Shown here in pieces: positions 1-6,059 of a stretch of DNA of 7,345 bases. The DNA comes from Desulfobacteraceae bacterium (GTDB lineage Bacteria > Desulfobacterota > Desulfobacteria > Desulfobacterales > JAABSP01). The DNA lies in contig JAABTE010000126.1 of NCBI GenBank assembly GCA_011390035.1, forward strand, positions 1-7,345, read 5' to 3'. Position 1 is the first letter of the stretch. Every line of letters starts with the position of its first letter. Under the pieces are notes generated by a model. That model was not told where the DNA came from and did no database searches. It saw only the letters and a program-made list of their open reading frames with translations. The position numbers were made by a program, and so were the translations under genes.

Positions 1-1158
1 GTGCTGGCCGATATCGCAGCGCCGGGCAAGCGGGGGCGGATGATGTCCATCGCCAGCTTCGTGTGGGGGCTGGCCAGCGTGCTGGGGCCGACCATGGGCG
101 GGTTCATCGTCACCTACACCTCCTGGAGATGGATCTTTTTCATCAACATCCCCTTGGGCGGGCTCAGCCTGGCCGGGGTGCTGCTGTTTTTGAGGGAAAC
201 ACGGGATAAACGCCGGAACGCGCCCATCGATTACGCCGGGGCCGGGCTGCTCACCACGGCGATCCTTTGCCTGCTCACGGCCTTTCTCATGGCCGGGCGG
301 GAGTATCCCTGGGGCTCTATTCCCATCATCGGCCTTTTTTCAGCAGCCCTGGTGGCCGGGGCCGCTTTCGTCCGAGTGGAGAAAAGGGCCCGGGAGCCGG
401 TGCTGCCTGTGGATTTTTTCGCCGTTCGGGGCTTCCGGCTGGGCAACGCGGCCGCGTTTTTCGCCAGCGTGGCAATCTTCTGCCTGGTGGCCTACGCGCC
501 GCTTTTCATCCAGGGGGCACTGGGAAAAACCCCGATGGAACTTGGCATGGCCATGCTGTCGCTGAGCCTGGGGTGGTCGGTGGGTGCGCTGGGCTGCGGC
601 CAACTGGTGGACCGGGTGGGCCACCGGCCGCCCTCCCTGGCCGGGGCCGTGTTTTTCGTGGCGGGCACGGGGATGGCGGTCACCTTCGACACCGACACCT
701 CGCTGATGGCCTGCGCCATCGCCCTGGGGCTGGCCGGGCTGGGGATGGGCTTTGTCTCCATCGCCACGCTGATCCTGGTGCAGCAAAGCCTCGAAAGCCG
801 CCACCTGGGCATCGCCACCGCATCACACCAGTTTACCCGGACGCTGGCGGGCACCATCGGCATCGGCGTCTGCGGCAGCCTGGTCACGCCGCGCTTCATC
901 GACAATGTCCGAGCTGCCCTGGGGCCGGAAACCCGCCAAAGCATTTCCCAGGATCTGTGGAGCATGATCCGCTCCAACGTGGAAAACATCTTCCGCCCCG
1001 AAATCCAGAGCCGCCTTTCCGAGGATGTACTCGGCGCCGTGCAGTTGGCCATCGGCGACAGCGTGGACATCGTCTTCTGGTTCACGCTGGGAGCCTCGGC
1101 GCTCACCCTGCTGTTCTGCTGGATGCTGCCCAGGGAGAAAAATCGGGAGCGCGGCTGA
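1..1158 (+). CDS. DHA2-type MFS drug efflux permease, 5'-truncated by window edge
   Basis: Integral inner-membrane transporter of the major facilitator superfamily, EmrB/QacA (DHA2, 14-TM) group, which exports drugs or other small amphipathic compounds by proton antiport. Seen: residues 23-34 match antiporter motif C (GLASVLGPTMGG), preceded by a basic loop (PGKRGR, 8-13) and followed by WRWIFFINIPLG (42-53), the usual DHA2 continuation after TM5. About nine further hydrophobic segments follow, with a basic cytoplasmic loop near 125-135, and the protein ends in a short charged tail (LPREKNRERG). The GTG at base 1 is unlikely to be the true start: family members are about 480-520 residues and motif C lies near residue 150, so roughly 120 N-terminal residues are probably outside the window. 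Stop TGA at 1156-1158. It is the only plus-strand gene and converges on the small minus-strand genes. Substrate cannot be predicted. Confidence 0.9.
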   Translation: MLADIAAPGKRGRMMSIASFVWGLASVLGPTMGGFIVTYTSWRWIFFINIPLGGLSLAGVLLFLRETRDKRRNAPIDYAGAGLLTTAILCLLTAFLMAGREYPWGSIPIIGLFSAALVAGAAFVRVEKRAREPVLPVDFFAVRGFRLGNAAAFFASVAIFCLVAYAPLFIQGALGKTPMELGMAMLSLSLGWSVGALGCGQLVDRVGHRPPSLAGAVFFVAGTGMAVTFDTDTSLMACAIALGLAGLGMGFVSIATLILVQQSLESRHLGIATASHQFTRTLAGTIGIGVCGSLVTPRFIDNVRAALGPETRQSISQDLWSMIRSNVENIFRPEIQSRLSEDVLGAVQLAIGDSVDIVFWFTLGASALTLLFCWMLPREKNRERG

Positions 1159-1201
1159 AAGAGGGATTGACAAGCCGGTCCGAATGACCGAAAAAAGGGG
1201 C

Positions 1202-1231
1202 AAGGAGCCCATTATGAAGGAGTCCATTATA
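1202..1231 (+). repeat. Two-copy 15-bp tandem direct repeat with an SD/ATG
   Basis: Copies at 1202-1216 (AAGGAGCCCATTATG) and 1217-1231 (AAGGAGTCCATTATA) match at 13 of 15 positions. The first copy places a good Shine-Dalgarno (AAGGAG) six bases before an ATG at 1214. That ATG opens a 13-codon frame ending TGA at 1255 (MKESIIKMRSSRC). It could be a short peptide, the remnant start of a deleted gene, or chance. No downstream plus-strand gene exists for it to act as a leader. The remainder of the 1159-1294 gap shows nothing recognisable. Confidence 0.6.
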
Positions 1232-1294
1232 AAGATGCGATCAAGTCGATGCTGATGGATTGAGGGCGTTTTTTTCCAGCATCGGCGGATGCCC

Positions 1295-1555
1295 TCAGGC
1301 GGGATCGCCGACCCGGCGGCTTGGCATCACAAGCATGTGATACCCGTAGTCCAGCAGAATATCCGACACTTTATCGGCGGCGAATTCGCTCATTTCAATT
1401 TCCCGATCCTCATCCTCCGGAGCCGTCACCTCGACCCATAAGCTCGATCTGCTTTCGGGGCTCTCCAGAACGCCGATCAGATCAACTTCGGGATATCTCT
1501 CCTTTATCTGAGACATCAAGTCCTGTATAAGCTCTTCCTGTTTGAAGTTAACCAT
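1295..1555 (-). CDS. Small acidic protein of unknown function, paralog B
   Basis: An 86-residue protein I do not recognise. It aligns without gaps to the neighbouring 86-residue gene product at 61 of 86 positions (about 71%). Best conserved are NFKQEELI near the N-terminus, APEDEDREIE (45-54), EFAAD (57-61) and DYGYHMLVMP (69-78). Pattern: an N-terminal amphipathic helix, a strand around LWVEV (39-43), an acidic turn, a helix, and a final hydrophobic strand. No signal peptide or membrane segment. I chose ATG at 1553-1555 rather than the GTG two codons upstream because it matches the paralog's start and sits eight bases after AAGGA. The five-base gap to the upstream gene (eleven from the chosen ATG) implies one transcript. 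The alpha/beta outline faintly recalls a minimal nucleotidyltransferase-like fold, but the GS and DxD active-site residues are absent, so no function is assigned. Confidence 0.82.
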   Translation of the reverse strand: MVNFKQEELIQDLMSQIKERYPEVDLIGVLESPESRSSLWVEVTAPEDEDREIEMSEFAADKVSDILLDYGYHMLVMPSRRVGDPA

Positions 1556-1563
1556 TTTCACAA

Positions 1564-1568
1564 TCCTT
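1564..1568 (-). promoter_or_regulatory. Shine-Dalgarno overlapping upstream stop codon
   Basis: On the minus strand the TAA stop of the upstream gene (1567-1569) runs directly into AAGGA (1568-1564), eight bases before the ATG at 1555. This decides the start of the 1295-1555 gene and suggests coupled translation of the two paralogs. Confidence 0.6.
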
Positions 1569-1827
1569 ATGCGGGCGCTCCTATCTGCCGCTTTGGCATC
1601 ACAAGCATGTGGTATCCATAATCCAAATGGATGTCCGACACGATATCCGCCGCGAATTCGCCCATTTCAATTTCCCTGTCCTCATCCTCCGGGGCCGAGA
1701 CCCTGATCCAGAGCGTTGATGGATTTTCCGGGCTTTCCATCACATCCATAAGCTCCACCTCCGGATATTGGGCTTGGATTTCATCCATCAGACGTTCAAT
1801 CAACTCTTCTTGCTTAAAATTGATCAT
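1567..1827 (-). CDS. Small acidic protein of unknown function, paralog A
   Basis: The 86-residue upstream member of the tandem pair, with about 20 Asp/Glu against about 6 Lys/Arg, so strongly acidic and probably cytosolic. Visible pattern: helix 5-20, hydrophobic strand 23-30, strand 38-44 (STLWIRV), acidic turn APEDEDRE (45-52), helix 53-68, strand 72-78 (YHMLVMP), and a short tail. No catalytic motif, metal-binding cluster or DNA-binding motif is evident. Its ATG (1825-1827) follows immediately after the TAA of the upstream open frame (1828-1830), with an AAGGG about 11 bases before the ATG. Translation may therefore be coupled to that frame. Small acidic partners of a second protein, such as an antitoxin-like or chaperone-like inhibitor, would fit the size and charge, but nothing in the sequence demonstrates this. 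Confidence 0.85.
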   Translation of the reverse strand: MINFKQEELIERLMDEIQAQYPEVELMDVMESPENPSTLWIRVSAPEDEDREIEMGEFAADIVSDIHLDYGYHMLVMPKRQIGAPA

Positions 1828-2019
1828 TTACTTAATAACCCTTTTGATTGCATCAAACAACTCATTGGCTCTTTGAATTTGACGATAAGCCTTTTTCCCT
1901 GGCACATGATCCGCATCATAATCAGCTTCATCGCTTACTATAAGCCATATCCATTCCGCAATCAAGCCAATGATGCACCAGCGCCAGCGGTCATGAATTG
2001 ATTGCCCGTGGACATGGCG
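1828..2019 (-). pseudogene. Startless protein-like frame abutting paralog A, probable gene remnant
   Basis: Between an in-frame TGA (2020-2022) and TAA (1828-1830) lie 63 open codons with no ATG or GTG. The only possible starts are a TTG at 1963-1965 or an ATT at 1996-1998. The last 40 or so residues look like real protein: EADYDADHVPG followed by a basic amphipathic helix (AYRQIQRANELFDAIKRVIK). The first part is Trp-rich and hydrophobic (RWRWCIIGLIAEWIWLIV). The TAA touches the ATG of the 86-residue gene, as expected for a co-translated pair. I read it as the 3' remnant of a gene whose 5' part was lost where the kinase gene now ends, or as a frameshifted gene. An alternative 35-codon frame (ATG at 1931, TGA at 1824) overlaps it. 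This DNA is visibly AT-richer than the flanking kinase gene. Family unknown. Confidence 0.4.
1937..1965 (-). promoter_or_regulatory. Putative sigma70-type promoter for the small paralogs
   Basis: On the minus strand TTGATT (1965-1960) is followed after exactly 17 bases by TATAGT (1942-1937). These match the -35 consensus at four and the -10 consensus at five of six positions. Transcription would start near 1930, inside the startless frame and about 100 bases before the first 86-residue gene. If used, it lets the paralogs be expressed although the upstream frame has no start. Confidence 0.42.
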
Positions 2020-2039
2020 TCATACGACCCATCCGCCCT

Positions 2040-4004
2040 TCACGCCCTGAGTACCTTCCGCACCTTATTGGCCAGATCCTCCAGGCGAAAGGGCTTCTGG
2101 ATAAAGCCGTTGCACCCCTTGTCCATGATCTCCCGCGCCTGGCCGTCAATGCTGTAGCCGCTGGAAAGCAGCACCCGAACCGAGGGCCGGATCTCCCGCA
2201 GGCGGTTGAAGATCTCCGCCCCGCCCATGCCGGGCAGGATCATGTCCAGGATCACCAGGTCGAAGGCGGAAGGATCGTTGTTAAACATGGCGATGGCCGC
2301 GGCCCCGCTGTCCGCGGAGCGGACTTCGTAGCCGAGCTTTTCCAGCATCTGGGTGGCCACTTCCAGGACCAGCTCCTCGTCGTCCACCAGCAGAACGCGG
2401 CCCCGGCCGCTTTCCAGCGGCGGCGGGGCATCGGCGCCGGCCGCCGACGCACGGCGGCTTTCGGAGGCAGGCAGGTAGATGTCGAAGGTGGCGCCCTCGC
2501 CGGGGGCGGAGGAGACCTCGATGAAGCCGCCGTGGCCGCGGACGATGCCGTAAACCGAAGCCAGGCCCAGCCCGGTGCCCTTGCCGGCGGGCTTGGTGGT
2601 GAAGAAGGGGTCGAAAATCCGGTCGATGATCCCCTCGTCGATGCCGGGGCCGGTGTCGGCGATCCGCAGGCGGATGTAGGGCCGGCCCGGCGGGCCGGCA
2701 ACGCCCAGGGGCGGCCGGACGCCGGGGGCCGGATCGGTCTGGATGACCAGGCGGCCGCCCTCGGGCATGGCGTCGGCGGCGTTGATGTACAGGTTGAAGA
2801 GTACCTGCTCGATCTGGGTCTCGTCGGCCTCCACTGTCAGCGGAATCTCGGAGAGGCAAAGATCGATGGCGATCTGCCGGCGCGTGCGGCCGAAGGCCTC
2901 GGCCGTGTCCCGCACGACGTGGTTCAGGGGCAGGGGGCGCACCTCGTAACGGCCCTTGCGGGCGTATCCGAGCAGTTGGGTGGTGAGCCGGGAGCCGCTC
3001 TGGATCAGCTTTTCGATCTTGGCCAGCCGATCCCGGTGGGGGCTGTCCGGCCCCACCTCGTGGGCCATGAGCGACACGTTGCCGATGATGCCCATCATCA
3101 GGTTGTTGAAATCATGGGCGATGCCGCCGGCCAGGGTGCCGATGGCCTCCATCCGCTCGGCGTGCTTCAACTGGGCCTCCATCCGCTTTTTCTCCGAGAT
3201 GTCCCGCAGGATCACCAGCAGGCCGGCGGGGCGGCCATGGTCGTCGAAATACCGGGAGGCGCTGATGCTCACGTCCAGGGTCCGGCCGTCCCGGGTGTTC
3301 CGCCGGGTCTCGAAGCCCTGGCAGGGGGTGCCGTTGGCCAGAAGGTCCACGATCACGGCCATGGTGCGCTCCCGCTCGCATTCGGGCATGAAGGGGATGC
3401 GCCGGCCCCGCACCTCCTCGAAGGTCCAGCCGAAGATCCGGGTGAAGGAGGGGCTGATGAACTCGGCGTTGCCGTTAAGATCGTACACCACGATGGCGTC
3501 CGCGGAGGAGTTGAGCAGGGAGCGGTAGATCTCCTCGGCCCGCTTGGATTCCCGGTACAGGTTCCGATAACGGTTCTGGCTCTCCCGCAGATCCCGGGTG
3601 CGCCGATCCACGATCTTTTCCAGCTCGTCCCGGTGGCGCTTGACCTCCTCTTCCATACACTTGTATCGGGTGATGTCGATGATCAGCACCAGGGCGCCCA
3701 CCACGCGCCCCGCGTCGTCCCGCACCGGGGTGGCCAGATGATCGATGTAAATATGGGTGCCGTCGGCCTTCCGCCTCCGATGCTCGGACCGGCCGCTTTC
3801 GGCCCCCTCGTACACCATCAGGGCCGGGCAGTCAGGGCAGATGGTGTCCCGGCCGGCCGCGGCGTTGTAGCAGAAATTGCCCTGGGCCTTTTCCCCGTAG
3901 ATCTCCCGCGCCTTGCGGTTGAACGCCAGAACCCGATAGTCCAGATCCAGCTCCCACATGGCGATGTCCATCTCGTCGATGAGGGCGGCGAAGGTCCGCT
4001 TCAT
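2040..4004 (-). CDS. Hybrid sensor histidine kinase, PAS-PAS-HisKA-HATPase-REC
   Basis: A 654-residue soluble kinase with no membrane segment. PAS1, about 5-115, carries Cys45, Cys56 and Cys59 (ICPDCP), a spacing seen in PAS domains of anaerobes that could bind a metal or sense redox. A coiled-coil linker follows (116-157), then PAS2 (158-275). HisKA has phosphoacceptor His297 in AGGIAHDFNN. HATPase_c shows the N-box around N404/N408, G1 DTGPGID (450-456) and G2 GKGTGLGL (474-481). After a Pro/Ala linker, REC (536-654) has acidic residues D541/D542, phospho-Asp587 (VILDMILPGM), S614/S615 and Lys637. All key residues are present, so it should autophosphorylate and relay internally. I chose the ATG at 4002-4004 for its strong upstream GAGGAGG; an ATG at 4041-4043 (13 more residues) is possible. 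The frame stays open back into the terminator and tRNA, which cannot be coding. No output regulator is adjacent, so it is an orphan. Stimulus unknown. Confidence 0.93.
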   Translation of the reverse strand: MKRTFAALIDEMDIAMWELDLDYRVLAFNRKAREIYGEKAQGNFCYNAAAGRDTICPDCPALMVYEGAESGRSEHRRRKADGTHIYIDHLATPVRDDAGRVVGALVLIIDITRYKCMEEEVKRHRDELEKIVDRRTRDLRESQNRYRNLYRESKRAEEIYRSLLNSSADAIVVYDLNGNAEFISPSFTRIFGWTFEEVRGRRIPFMPECERERTMAVIVDLLANGTPCQGFETRRNTRDGRTLDVSISASRYFDDHGRPAGLLVILRDISEKKRMEAQLKHAERMEAIGTLAGGIAHDFNNLMMGIIGNVSLMAHEVGPDSPHRDRLAKIEKLIQSGSRLTTQLLGYARKGRYEVRPLPLNHVVRDTAEAFGRTRRQIAIDLCLSEIPLTVEADETQIEQVLFNLYINAADAMPEGGRLVIQTDPAPGVRPPLGVAGPPGRPYIRLRIADTGPGIDEGIIDRIFDPFFTTKPAGKGTGLGLASVYGIVRGHGGFIEVSSAPGEGATFDIYLPASESRRASAAGADAPPPLESGRGRVLLVDDEELVLEVATQMLEKLGYEVRSADSGAAAIAMFNNDPSAFDLVILDMILPGMGGAEIFNRLREIRPSVRVLLSSGYSIDGQAREIMDKGCNGFIQKPFRLEDLANKVRKVLRA

Positions 4005-4010
4005 CCTAAG

Positions 4011-4019
4011 CCCCTCCTC
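4011..4019 (-). promoter_or_regulatory. Shine-Dalgarno of the hybrid kinase
   Basis: The minus strand reads GAGGAGGGG ending six bases before the ATG at 4004; its GGAGG core lies eight bases before the ATG. It is the best ribosome binding site in this leader and supports the 4004 start over 4043, 4103 or 4112. The leader 4020-4120 holds no other recognisable site. Confidence 0.65.
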
Positions 4020-4120
4020 GGTTTTCGGGTGATCAATCCGCATGGCCTCGCCCTTGTCCGGAACGCCCCGCGCCGGCGCCCTTTCTGAGTGTCCTTGGTT
4101 CATCCCGACCATCCTGATAT

Positions 4121-4158
4121 AAAAAAAAGGGGCTGCCGCTTTCGCCGCAACCCCTTTT
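4121..4158 (-). terminator. Intrinsic terminator downstream of tRNA-Val
   Basis: Minus-strand transcript: AAAAGGGGTTGC on one arm and GCAGCCCCTTTT on the other, closing on a short GC-rich region containing GCGAAAGC, then a run of eight U. The arms pair over about 12 bp, including an A/U extension at the base. It lies nine bases past the tRNA CCA end. There is no other terminator between the acyl-CoA dehydrogenase stop and this point, so it may end both transcripts. Confidence 0.9.
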
Positions 4159-4166
4159 GATTTTTT

Positions 4167-4241
4167 TGGTAGGCGCGATTGGAATTGAACCAACGACTTC
4201 TACCGTGTCAAGGTAGCGCTCTCCCCCTGAGCTACGCGCCT
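4167..4241 (-). tRNA. tRNA-Val (anticodon GAC)
   Basis: A 75-nt cloverleaf folds cleanly. Acceptor AGGCGCG pairs with CGCGCCT, the D-stem is GCTC/GAGC, and the anticodon arm is CTACC-TTGACAC-GGTAG with GAC at 34-36 after U33. The variable loop is AAGTC. The T-arm is GTTGG-TTCAATT-CCAAT with one G-U pair. Discriminator A is followed by a genomically encoded CCA. It decodes GUC/GUU valine codons. The gene sits alone between the metabolic operon and the kinase gene, with a candidate promoter upstream and a terminator directly downstream. Confidence 0.96.
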
Positions 4242-4263
4242 TCATTTCGCAACATCAAGAGGG

Positions 4264-4292
4264 TAGTTACCACCATCGCCCAGCTTTGTCAA
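4264..4292 (-). promoter_or_regulatory. Candidate promoter of tRNA-Val
   Basis: On the minus strand a perfect -35 box TTGACA (4292-4287) is followed after 17 bases by TAACTA (4269-4264), a weak -10. The start would fall near 4257, giving a 5' leader of about 15 bases before the mature tRNA end at 4241. The perfect -35 and the position are persuasive; the -10 is not. Confidence 0.42.
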
Positions 4293-4324
4293 GCAAAAGG
4301 ATGGCGCCAATGTGAAATTAGCCC

Positions 4325-5479
4325 TCAGGGCTTGCGCTTGTCCTTCAGAATGTTGTTGGAGATCACGATCCGCTGGATCTCCGAGGTGCCCTCGTAGATG
4401 GTGAAGACCCGGGCGTCCCGGTAGAATCGCTCCACCGGATAGTCGGCCGTGAACCCGTACCCGCCGTGCATCTGAAGGGCCTTTCCCGTGATCCGGTTGA
4501 CCATCTCGGAGGCGTACAGCTTGGCCATGGAGGCCTGAAGGGTGTATTTTTCCTTCCGGTCCTTCATGGCGGCCGCGGAGAACATCAACTGGCGGGCCGC
4601 CTCGATCTCCGTGGCCATGTCGGCGATGATCCAGCGCAGGCCCTGGAACTTGGAGATCTTCTGGCCGAACTGGTCCCGGCCCTTGGCGTACTTGATCGCC
4701 GCGTCCAAGGCCGCCTGGGCCACGCCCACGGACTGGGCCGCGATGCCGATGCGGCCGCCGTCCAGGCCCACCATGGCGATCTTGAAGCCCTCGCCCAGCT
4801 TGCCCAGCATGTTTTCGGCCGGCACCCGGCAGTCCTCGAACAGAAGGTCCGTGGTGTCCGACGCCCGCAGGCCCATCTTGTCTTCGGTGTGGCCCACCTT
4901 CAAGCCCGGATTGCCCTTTTCCACGATAAAGGCGCTGATGCCCCTGTGACCGGCGCTCTCGTCGGTCTTGGCCGTCACGATCACCAGGCCGCAGTTCTGG
5001 CCGGTGGTGATGAAGCGCTTGACGCCGTTTATCACATAATGATCCCCGTCCCTTTCCGCGGTGGTGAGCTGGGAGACGGGGTCCGAGCCGGCGTGGGGCT
5101 CGGTGAGGGCGAAGGCGCCGATGATCTCCCCGGCGGTGAGCCGGGGCAGGAACCGCTTCTTCAGCGCCTCGGAGCCGAAGCGCACGATGCTCTCGCACAC
5201 GATGGAGTTATGCACCGACATCACCACGGCGGTGGATGCGCAGGAGTAGGCGATTTCCGACAGGGCCAGAACATAGGAGACGGTGTCGGCCCCTTCTCCG
5301 CCGTATTCGGCGGGCACCATCATGCCCATCAGGCCCAGCTCGCCCATCTGCCGGAGGTTGTCCGCGGGAAACTCCTTGGTCTTGTCCCTTTCCGCGGCGG
5401 TGGCCGCCACCACCTTGCGCGAAAACTCCCGGACCATGCTCTGAATCATGAGCTGTTCGTCGGTCAGCTTATAAAACAT
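4325..5479 (-). CDS. bcd: Butyryl-CoA (short-chain acyl-CoA) dehydrogenase
   Basis: FAD flavoprotein of 384 residues, full length for the family. It catalyses reversible alpha,beta dehydrogenation of acyl-CoA; with the neighbouring Hbd and thiolase the likely substrate pair is butyryl-CoA/crotonyl-CoA. Domains: N-terminal helical part (1-115), beta middle (about 120-215) with the family signature GAFALTEPHAGSD (121-133), and C-terminal helical domain (225-384). The second signature lies near 336-355 (QMHGGYGF...VERFYRD), and the catalytic base is predicted to be Glu363 in IYEGTSEIQ. The residues DGGRIGIAAQ (240-249) closely resemble clostridial Bcd. The start ATG at 5479 is nine bases after GGGAG and 16 bases after the regulator's stop. 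Electron partner genes etfAB are not in the window, so whether it bifurcates cannot be judged. Branched-chain or other short-chain specificity is possible. It is the last gene of the operon here. Confidence 0.93.
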   Translation of the reverse strand: MFYKLTDEQLMIQSMVREFSRKVVAATAAERDKTKEFPADNLRQMGELGLMGMMVPAEYGGEGADTVSYVLALSEIAYSCASTAVVMSVHNSIVCESIVRFGSEALKKRFLPRLTAGEIIGAFALTEPHAGSDPVSQLTTAERDGDHYVINGVKRFITTGQNCGLVIVTAKTDESAGHRGISAFIVEKGNPGLKVGHTEDKMGLRASDTTDLLFEDCRVPAENMLGKLGEGFKIAMVGLDGGRIGIAAQSVGVAQAALDAAIKYAKGRDQFGQKISKFQGLRWIIADMATEIEAARQLMFSAAAMKDRKEKYTLQASMAKLYASEMVNRITGKALQMHGGYGFTADYPVERFYRDARVFTIYEGTSEIQRIVISNNILKDKRKP

Positions 5480-5495
5480 AAGGTTCGTCTCCCGT

Positions 5496-6047
5496 TTACG
5501 GTCCGTAGATCACCACCAGCAGCTCCGCGGACCCGTCGCCCACATTGCGCAACTGGTGCTTGATGCCGGAGTTGAAATGGAGCGAGTCCCCCGCGACCAG
5601 CCGGTTGACATGATCCCCCACCACCACCTCCACGGCGCCGGAGAGTACATAGTTGAACTCCTCGCCCTCGTGGCAATAGCCCACGCCCTGATGCTCCCGC
5701 ATCGGCTCAATGCGCACCCTGAAGGCCTTCAAATGCTTGTTTTCGGCCCCCGGCGTCAGGGTCTCGTAAGCGTAGTTGTCTGTGCGCTTGGTGTACTGCT
5801 GCACCCGGTCCTTCAGGTTGGCCTCCTGCTCGCGCAGGAAAAAGCCCGAATCGATCTCAAGGGCCCGGGCGATCTGGAGCAGCGCGCCCACGGGCGGAAT
5901 CTGCTTTCCCGCCTCGATATCCTTCAAGTAATCCACGGCGTAGCCGGTCTCGTTGGCGATGCGCTCCAGCGGAATGTTCTTTTCCACCCGGACTTCCTTG
6001 ATCTTTTTGCCCACCGGGGTCAGCTTGGCTGTCTTCTTGGCTGCCAT
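5496..6047 (-). CDS. XRE-family transcriptional regulator with C-terminal cupin domain
   Basis: A 183-residue protein. An N-terminal helix-turn-helix of XRE/HTH_3 type (about 12-68) has PLERIANETGYAVDYLKDIE (26-45) as the recognition region. A C-terminal cupin_2 barrel (about 105-182) follows. Cupin motif 1 is YCHEGEEFNYVLSG (124-137) and motif 2 is GDSLHFNSGIKHQLRN (153-168). The first histidine of the usual HxH is Tyr124, while His126, Glu130 and His164 remain, so metal binding may be altered. Such proteins bind DNA with the HTH and a small ligand with the cupin. Here the gene lies between hbd and bcd, so it probably regulates this acyl-CoA operon, perhaps in response to an acyl-CoA or acid; that is inference. 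The ATG at 6047 is preceded five bases upstream by a perfect AAGGAGG. The frame stays open further upstream inside hbd, but that extension has no domain support. Confidence 0.9.
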   Translation of the reverse strand: MAAKKTAKLTPVGKKIKEVRVEKNIPLERIANETGYAVDYLKDIEAGKQIPPVGALLQIARALEIDSGFFLREQEANLKDRVQQYTKRTDNYAYETLTPGAENKHLKAFRVRIEPMREHQGVGYCHEGEEFNYVLSGAVEVVVGDHVNRLVAGDSLHFNSGIKHQLRNVGDGSAELLVVIYGP

Positions 6048-6052
6048 GACGC

Positions 6053-6059
6053 CCTCCTT
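6053..6059 (-). promoter_or_regulatory. Shine-Dalgarno overlapping hbd stop codon
   Basis: The minus strand reads TAAGGAGG: the hbd stop TAA (6060-6058) shares its two A bases with a perfect AAGGAGG, five bases before the regulator's ATG. This fixes the regulator's start and indicates translational coupling of enzyme and regulator. Confidence 0.75.

Larger units (their letters stand above)
1295..1827. repeat. Tandem gene duplication, 272-bp offset
   Basis: The two 261-bp genes are copies at a constant 272-bp offset. A perfect 19-bp match (TTGGCATCACAAGCATGTG) occurs at 1321-1339 and 1593-1611. A second highly similar block starts at 1391 and 1663. No indels separate the copies within the coding regions. 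The divergence (about 71% protein identity, with long invariant blocks) shows the duplication is old and both copies have stayed under constraint. Confidence 0.85.

Noticed and set aside
1261..1297. Inverted repeat TGAGGGC/GCCCTCA with an inner GCATC/GATGC stem, as terminator between convergent genes
   Set aside because: On either strand the T or A run lies inside the loop rather than after the stem, so it does not form a classical intrinsic terminator.
1843..1857. Palindrome TTTGAT-TGC-ATCAAA upstream of paralog A as an operator
   Set aside because: A six-base inverted repeat is expected by chance in a window of this length, and it lies in the protein-like frame.
1998..4088. A 696-codon open frame on the plus strand opposite the kinase gene
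   Set aside because: It is an antisense shadow of GC-rich codons; its product is rich in Gly, Ala, His and Gln with no domain, while the minus strand encodes every kinase motif.
4005..4193. N-terminal extension of the kinase up to 4193
   Set aside because: The extension would read through the intrinsic terminator and half of the tRNA gene; the ATG at 4004 has a strong Shine-Dalgarno and begins at the PAS domain.
4167..4241. tRNA-Val as an integration site of a mobile element
   Set aside because: No integrase gene is present and I saw no repeat of the tRNA 3' end elsewhere in the window.
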